A stretch of 64,000 nt of DNA, taken from NCBI RefSeq assembly GCF_029855045.1, contig NZ_CP123228.1, positions 2,852,001-2,916,000 of the forward strand, given 5' to 3'. The position numbers and the translations under genes were made by a program. How positions within the stretch are numbered: the first letter of the stretch is position 1; the number at the start of each line of letters is the position of its first letter. Below are positions 60,995-64,000 of the stretch, piece after piece. Below the pieces are notes generated by a model. It was not told where the DNA came from and made no database searches. It saw only the letters and a program-made list of their open reading frames with translations. This DNA comes from Piscinibacter sp. XHJ-5 (GTDB lineage: Bacteria > Pseudomonadota > Gammaproteobacteria > Burkholderiales > Burkholderiaceae_C).

Positions 60995-62758
60995 TCAGAC
61001 GCCGTACGGCGGCAGGGTGGTCAGCCGCGGGTCCTCGACGGCGCCTCCGACCGTGAAGTGATAGAGCGACTGGAACGCCGTGTCGCTGAACCCCATCACC
61101 TCGTGGACCGGGTCGTCGAAGAAGCAGCCGATCCCTGTCGCACGCAGGCCGATCGCCTCCGCTTCGACGTAGAGCAGCTGCCCGATCACCCCGGTCTCCC
61201 AGAAGAGCCTTCGATAAAACCATGGCCCGCGCTGGCGCAACGAGGATTCGAACTCCGCGATCATCCCCAGCGAGAACGCGCCGTCTCCGGCGATTTCCTG
61301 TCCGCAGCTCAGCTGAGCCGCCAGCGCCCGCACATCGGCCTGCTGCAGCAGGAACAGCGGCAGGTCCCTCGGGCAGTCGGGTGGCGCGCTCCAGGAGTAC
61401 TGCCGGTACGTCGCCCTTCGCAGCCAACCGATCTTCGATGCGTCGCGCGCAAGGATGTAGAGGCCGGGCGCAAGGCCATCGACGCGATGCACGAACAGCG
61501 CCAGATGAATCGAGGGCGCCCACGGCAAGGCGTCCCATGGCATCGGCCGTTGACAGACGGCTCGATCAGCCTGCGGCATGACACGCAGCAGCATCGTGAA
61601 GAAGGAGTCCGCCGAGACGGATGTGGTGGCGTCGAACGCGAGCGCGCTGCGCCGCTGACGGATGAGCTGCGCGGCGCGTTGCCCAGGCGGGTGGGAGACA
61701 GCCGATGCCAGGGCGGAGGTGTCGGCCGGCGCCTCGACCCACCGATGGTCGCCATGCAGTGCGACCACATCGAATTCGGCCGTGGTCTTCCACGATGCGG
61801 CTTCCACCTGCCGGATGATGTCCCAGTGCACGGGGTCTGCCCGACTCAGTCGATTGGCCCTGCCGTGCCAGCGGCGGGGCGGCGCCTGCGCAGCATCGGC
61901 ATCGAGGAAGAGCGGCAGCGAGACCGCCTGCGGGGCCGCGAGACTGCTGGATTCGTCGGCCGGCCAGATGACGGCGAGGCAGTCGGGATGCTCGCGTTCC
62001 GCTTTCTCGAAGTCGCCATCTCGATCCACTCCCAGCAGGCGGGCCACCGTGTGATCCGACATGCCGTCCAGCAGCAGCATCCGCCACCCGAGCATCTGGG
62101 CCGCGATGCGCGCGCTGCCAATGGCATGTCCCACGTCATGCTGGCAATAGCGGAATGCTCGCTCTCCGTACTTCCATGATTCGCGCCAGTGCACCGAGGT
62201 GAAGCCGAGGAGGAATGCGCGGCGAGGAAAGGCCCGCAGCAGCGGCTGGAACGATTCCTTCTGCCACTCGGCGCGCAGCTCGAGTGCATGTTCCTTGCTC
62301 GCGTAGTGATAAAGGCCGGGCGCCGATCCGACGCCCTCGACCTCGTCGATGAGCAGATAGGCTTCGGTCGGGTGCAGGTTTCCGCTGGAGGGGTTCGCTC
62401 GAAGGGCCCAGCGGACATCGCCGGCCTGCTTCCACGCCGAGATCGCCAGCGAACACTCGAGAAAGCGTGAAAGGGTGGCGGCGGTGAGCGCGGCGCTCGC
62501 GATCGCGCCATCGCGGTAGAGGTCCTCGTACGGCGGCGAGGCCGGCTCGTCGTCGGGCTTCAGGCGCGGCAAGGCGACCAGCGGCGACCCCGTGTAGCGT
62601 CGAAAGGGATCAGGCTGATTCGCCCAATCCAGCATGCCCGGTGAACGCGCATGGCGCAGGAAGTGATGCTTGGTCTGTTGGTGATAGCGCACGACGGCGG
62701 CCAGCGCTTCGCCCGCCGGCGCGGCCTGCGCAAGGTCGTTCCGGGCGCGGCCGTTCAT
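60995..62758 (-). CDS. SagB/ThcOx-type nitroreductase-family oxidoreductase (two nitroreductase modules)
   Basis: A 587-residue protein with two nitroreductase-fold halves. The first half (about residues 30-290) has RANPSSGNLHPTEAYLLID, the FMN-contact word of SagB-type dehydrogenases, and CQHDVGHAIG. The second half (about 350-587) has IRQRRSALAFD, FFTMLLRVMP and ETGVIGQLLYVEAEAIGLRATGIGCFFDD. SagB enzymes oxidise azolines in peptide natural products, but stand-alone family members of unknown role are common. The start overlaps the stop of a 64-residue gene by four bases. No YcaO cyclodehydratase is in view, so a peptide-modifying role is speculative. Confidence 0.87.
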   Translation of the reverse strand: MNGRARNDLAQAAPAGEALAAVVRYHQQTKHHFLRHARSPGMLDWANQPDPFRRYTGSPLVALPRLKPDDEPASPPYEDLYRDGAIASAALTAATLSRFLECSLAISAWKQAGDVRWALRANPSSGNLHPTEAYLLIDEVEGVGSAPGLYHYASKEHALELRAEWQKESFQPLLRAFPRRAFLLGFTSVHWRESWKYGERAFRYCQHDVGHAIGSARIAAQMLGWRMLLLDGMSDHTVARLLGVDRDGDFEKAEREHPDCLAVIWPADESSSLAAPQAVSLPLFLDADAAQAPPRRWHGRANRLSRADPVHWDIIRQVEAASWKTTAEFDVVALHGDHRWVEAPADTSALASAVSHPPGQRAAQLIRQRRSALAFDATTSVSADSFFTMLLRVMPQADRAVCQRPMPWDALPWAPSIHLALFVHRVDGLAPGLYILARDASKIGWLRRATYRQYSWSAPPDCPRDLPLFLLQQADVRALAAQLSCGQEIAGDGAFSLGMIAEFESSLRQRGPWFYRRLFWETGVIGQLLYVEAEAIGLRATGIGCFFDDPVHEVMGFSDTAFQSLYHFTVGGAVEDPRLTTLPPYGV

Positions 62759-62949
62759 GCGCTGAAGGCAGCCGCTCCGCTGACGGCCTGCCCCACCGCG
62801 GGATCGCCGGAGTCGCCACCGCGGCACGCCGCGAGAAAGAGCAGAAGGGCCGCCATGACCGCGACCCCGATCGCACCGGCGAGCACGGCCCCCGCGGCCC
62901 GTGCCACCAGACGGCGTTGAAAGGAACTCGGTGCGTTGCGGATCTTCAT
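62755..62949 (-). CDS. Small putative lipoprotein or peptide coupled to the SagB-type gene
   Basis: A 64-residue protein. A basic N-region (MKIRNAPSSFQRR) and a long hydrophobic segment end in LAAC, a lipobox-like site at Cys42. The remainder is only 23 residues, rich in Gly, Ala, Ser and Asp. Its stop overlaps the start of the SagB-type gene (ATGA), which argues for a real, co-translated gene. It could be a membrane anchor or lipoprotein partner; a modified-peptide precursor is a more daring reading. No ribosome binding site stands out. Confidence 0.62.
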   Translation of the reverse strand: MKIRNAPSSFQRRLVARAAGAVLAGAIGVAVMAALLLFLAACRGGDSGDPAVGQAVSGAAAFSA

Positions 62950-63151
62950 GGCGTCATGATGGGACCCGCCCGCAGCGCGCGTCTGTGCACTGCCGCTCAC
63001 AGCGCGGGCTCGTTGGAGCGATGGCCACCGTGGGGCCACCCTCCATCCGGCACATGCCGTCGGTACGTTGGCGCACAGACCAGCGGGCGGCCTTGTTGCA
63101 TCTTGGGGACAGGCGCGGATGTGCATTTCCGGCGTCCGAAGGAGATCGGTC

Positions 63152-63367
63152 ATGGACAAGTCAACGGCGGTCGCGGCCTCCCAGATCCGCTATGAGCTCC
63201 GGTTCACCGGTCTGTTCGACCGAGGGCGCGGCTACGCTTTCCCTTGCGATGCGGGGGGAAAGGTCGACGTCGACTGCCTCACGGATCGCGGCCGCACGAG
63301 CTATCTGTTTGCTCGCGCGGTCGTCGGGACTGAGCTGTCCGAGCCCATTGTCTTGCCGGTGCCTTGA
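63152..63367 (+). CDS. Small conserved protein (71 aa), copy 2
   Basis: A 71-residue soluble protein, paralogue of 45044-45250. Both share YELRF, LFD.GRGYAFPCDA, VD.D.L, R.R..YL.AR and V.G.E followed by a proline-valine end. GAAGGAG lies before the ATG. Family and function are not recognised. It overlaps the possible TTG start of the next gene and precedes a KaiC-like ATPase gene, a context different from copy 1. Confidence 0.8.
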   Translation: MDKSTAVAASQIRYELRFTGLFDRGRGYAFPCDAGGKVDVDCLTDRGRTSYLFARAVVGTELSEPIVLPVP

Positions 63368-63432
63368 CCAGCGCCGTGGGGGTGACCACCCCGCCCGTCG
63401 AGCGTGAAGCGAGCGACCCAGCGACTGAATCC

Positions 63433-63861
63433 ATGGAAAGCCAAGAGAGCACTCGGACGGCAGCTCCTCTGGCAAGCCGGGCCGGAAGGGATGCCAATGC
63501 CGTGCAGATTGCCGACGCGATGATCGCGACGTGGCAGGAAATCGACGCCGCCCTCACCCCCATCATCGGACGCAAGGGCGTTGTCGCGCTCTACAAGCGC
63601 AGCCTCTACCTCACGGTTGCGGCCCATCCGTGGCTGGCAGGCGTGCATGAGGGCAGCCAGGCGGAACCCGATCTCGAAGCCTTGAAATCGGTCGTCGCGA
63701 AACAGGGCAGCGCCGAGGCGGCGGCCGGTGCCAACGCCCTGTTGCAGACCTTCAACCAGTTGCTGGGCAGCCTCATCGGACCCTCGCTCACCGGGCGGCT
63801 GCTCCGCTCCGCATGGGCGGACGCCCCGAGCGGCCCGCCCGCGCAGGACACCAATCCATGA
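63433..63861 (+). CDS. Hypothetical protein upstream of the KaiC-like gene
   Basis: A 142-residue soluble protein counted from ATG 63433. The frame is open back to a TTG at 63364 that overlaps the previous stop, so the true start may lie there (165 residues). The C-terminal half is helical (IADAMIATWQEIDAALTPIIG, GVVALYKRSLYL, LLQTFNQLLGSLIG). No known domain recognised. Its stop overlaps the KaiC-like start (ATGA), so both belong to one operon and may act together. Confidence 0.75.
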   Translation: MESQESTRTAAPLASRAGRDANAVQIADAMIATWQEIDAALTPIIGRKGVVALYKRSLYLTVAAHPWLAGVHEGSQAEPDLEALKSVVAKQGSAEAAAGANALLQTFNQLLGSLIGPSLTGRLLRSAWADAPSGPPAQDTNP

Positions 63862-64000
63862 CGACCAAAGTGACGATCAACCGTCTGGCCACCGGCGTGC
63901 CGGGACTGGACGAGGTGCTCGGCGGCGGACTGCCGGAGTTCTCGTTCAACCTCATCGCCGGGCCGCCCGGCTGCGGCAAGACGACGCTCGCGCACCAGAT
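63858..64000 (+). CDS. KaiC-like RecA-fold ATPase (3' end outside window)
   Basis: The first 47 codons are visible: TGVPGLDEVLGGGLPEFSFNLIAG followed by Walker A GPPGCGKTT, the standard start of KaiC/RadA-like ATPases found in circadian-type and signal-transduction operons of non-cyanobacteria. The gene is cut by the window end, so the number of ATPase domains and any fused output cannot be judged. Translation is coupled to the preceding hypothetical gene. Confidence 0.88.
   Translation, partial: MTTKVTINRLATGVPGLDEVLGGGLPEFSFNLIAGPPGCGKTTLAHQ

Overview
The window is high-GC DNA from a Gram-negative bacterium. Gene content suggests Burkholderiales (Betaproteobacteria): many CUT2 sugar importers, a usp-ccoI-ccoS-ccoNOQPG cytochrome cbb3 cluster with FNR boxes, and an oxygen-independent coproporphyrinogen oxidase beside an Anr/FNR regulator. 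The order-level call is an inference from gene content and codon style; the genus is not determined. No rRNA, tRNA, insertion sequence, integrase or CRISPR array was seen.

Region 1 (1-7.7 kb): the 3' part of a hybrid histidine kinase, then an operon with two polar-amino-acid-type ABC permeases, their ATPase, a zinc dehydrogenase resembling L-galactonate 5-dehydrogenase, a tagaturonate-reductase-like long-chain dehydrogenase and a 2-keto-3-deoxygluconate-kinase-like PfkB enzyme. Together they look like a sugar-acid route to KDPG, with the dehydratase and the solute-binding protein missing from view.

Region 2 (7.7-44.8 kb): a dense sugar-uptake island with six complete CUT2 ABC importers (six binding proteins, six ATPases, eight permeases). 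It also holds a xylBA operon with a sugar-phosphate-isomerase-like protein and a Gfo/Idh/MocA oxidoreductase, an SDR epimerase, a maltoporin-type porin, a second zinc dehydrogenase, an SMP-30 lactonase, one LacI-type and two GntR/FCD-type regulators. Three palindromic operator families recur in the intergenic regions. The first is TGAGGTNCGNNCCTCA (five sites, LacI-like with a central CG). The second is ATTTGGCCTGACCA and relatives (GntR-like). The third is TGGTATNACC (two sites, one in front of a DgoR-like regulator). They tie the operons into a local regulatory network, and two promoters carry both of the first two operators. Stable hairpins follow several binding-protein genes inside the operons.

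Region 3 (45-60.5 kb): a microaerobic respiration block. It contains a small conserved protein, a quinone-reductase-like flavoprotein, universal stress protein, ccoI, ccoS, ccoNOQP, ccoG, two small membrane proteins, a soluble three-PAS histidine kinase with a double-receiver protein, fnr, hemN, a DsbD/TauE-like membrane protein and a second CRP/FNR regulator. FNR boxes lie before usp and ccoN, and a weaker one lies between fnr and hemN.

Region 4 (60.5-64 kb): a BON-domain lipoprotein, a large SagB/ThcOx-type double nitroreductase translationally coupled to a 64-residue putative lipopeptide, a paralogue of the small conserved protein, a hypothetical protein and the start of a KaiC-like ATPase cut by the window end.
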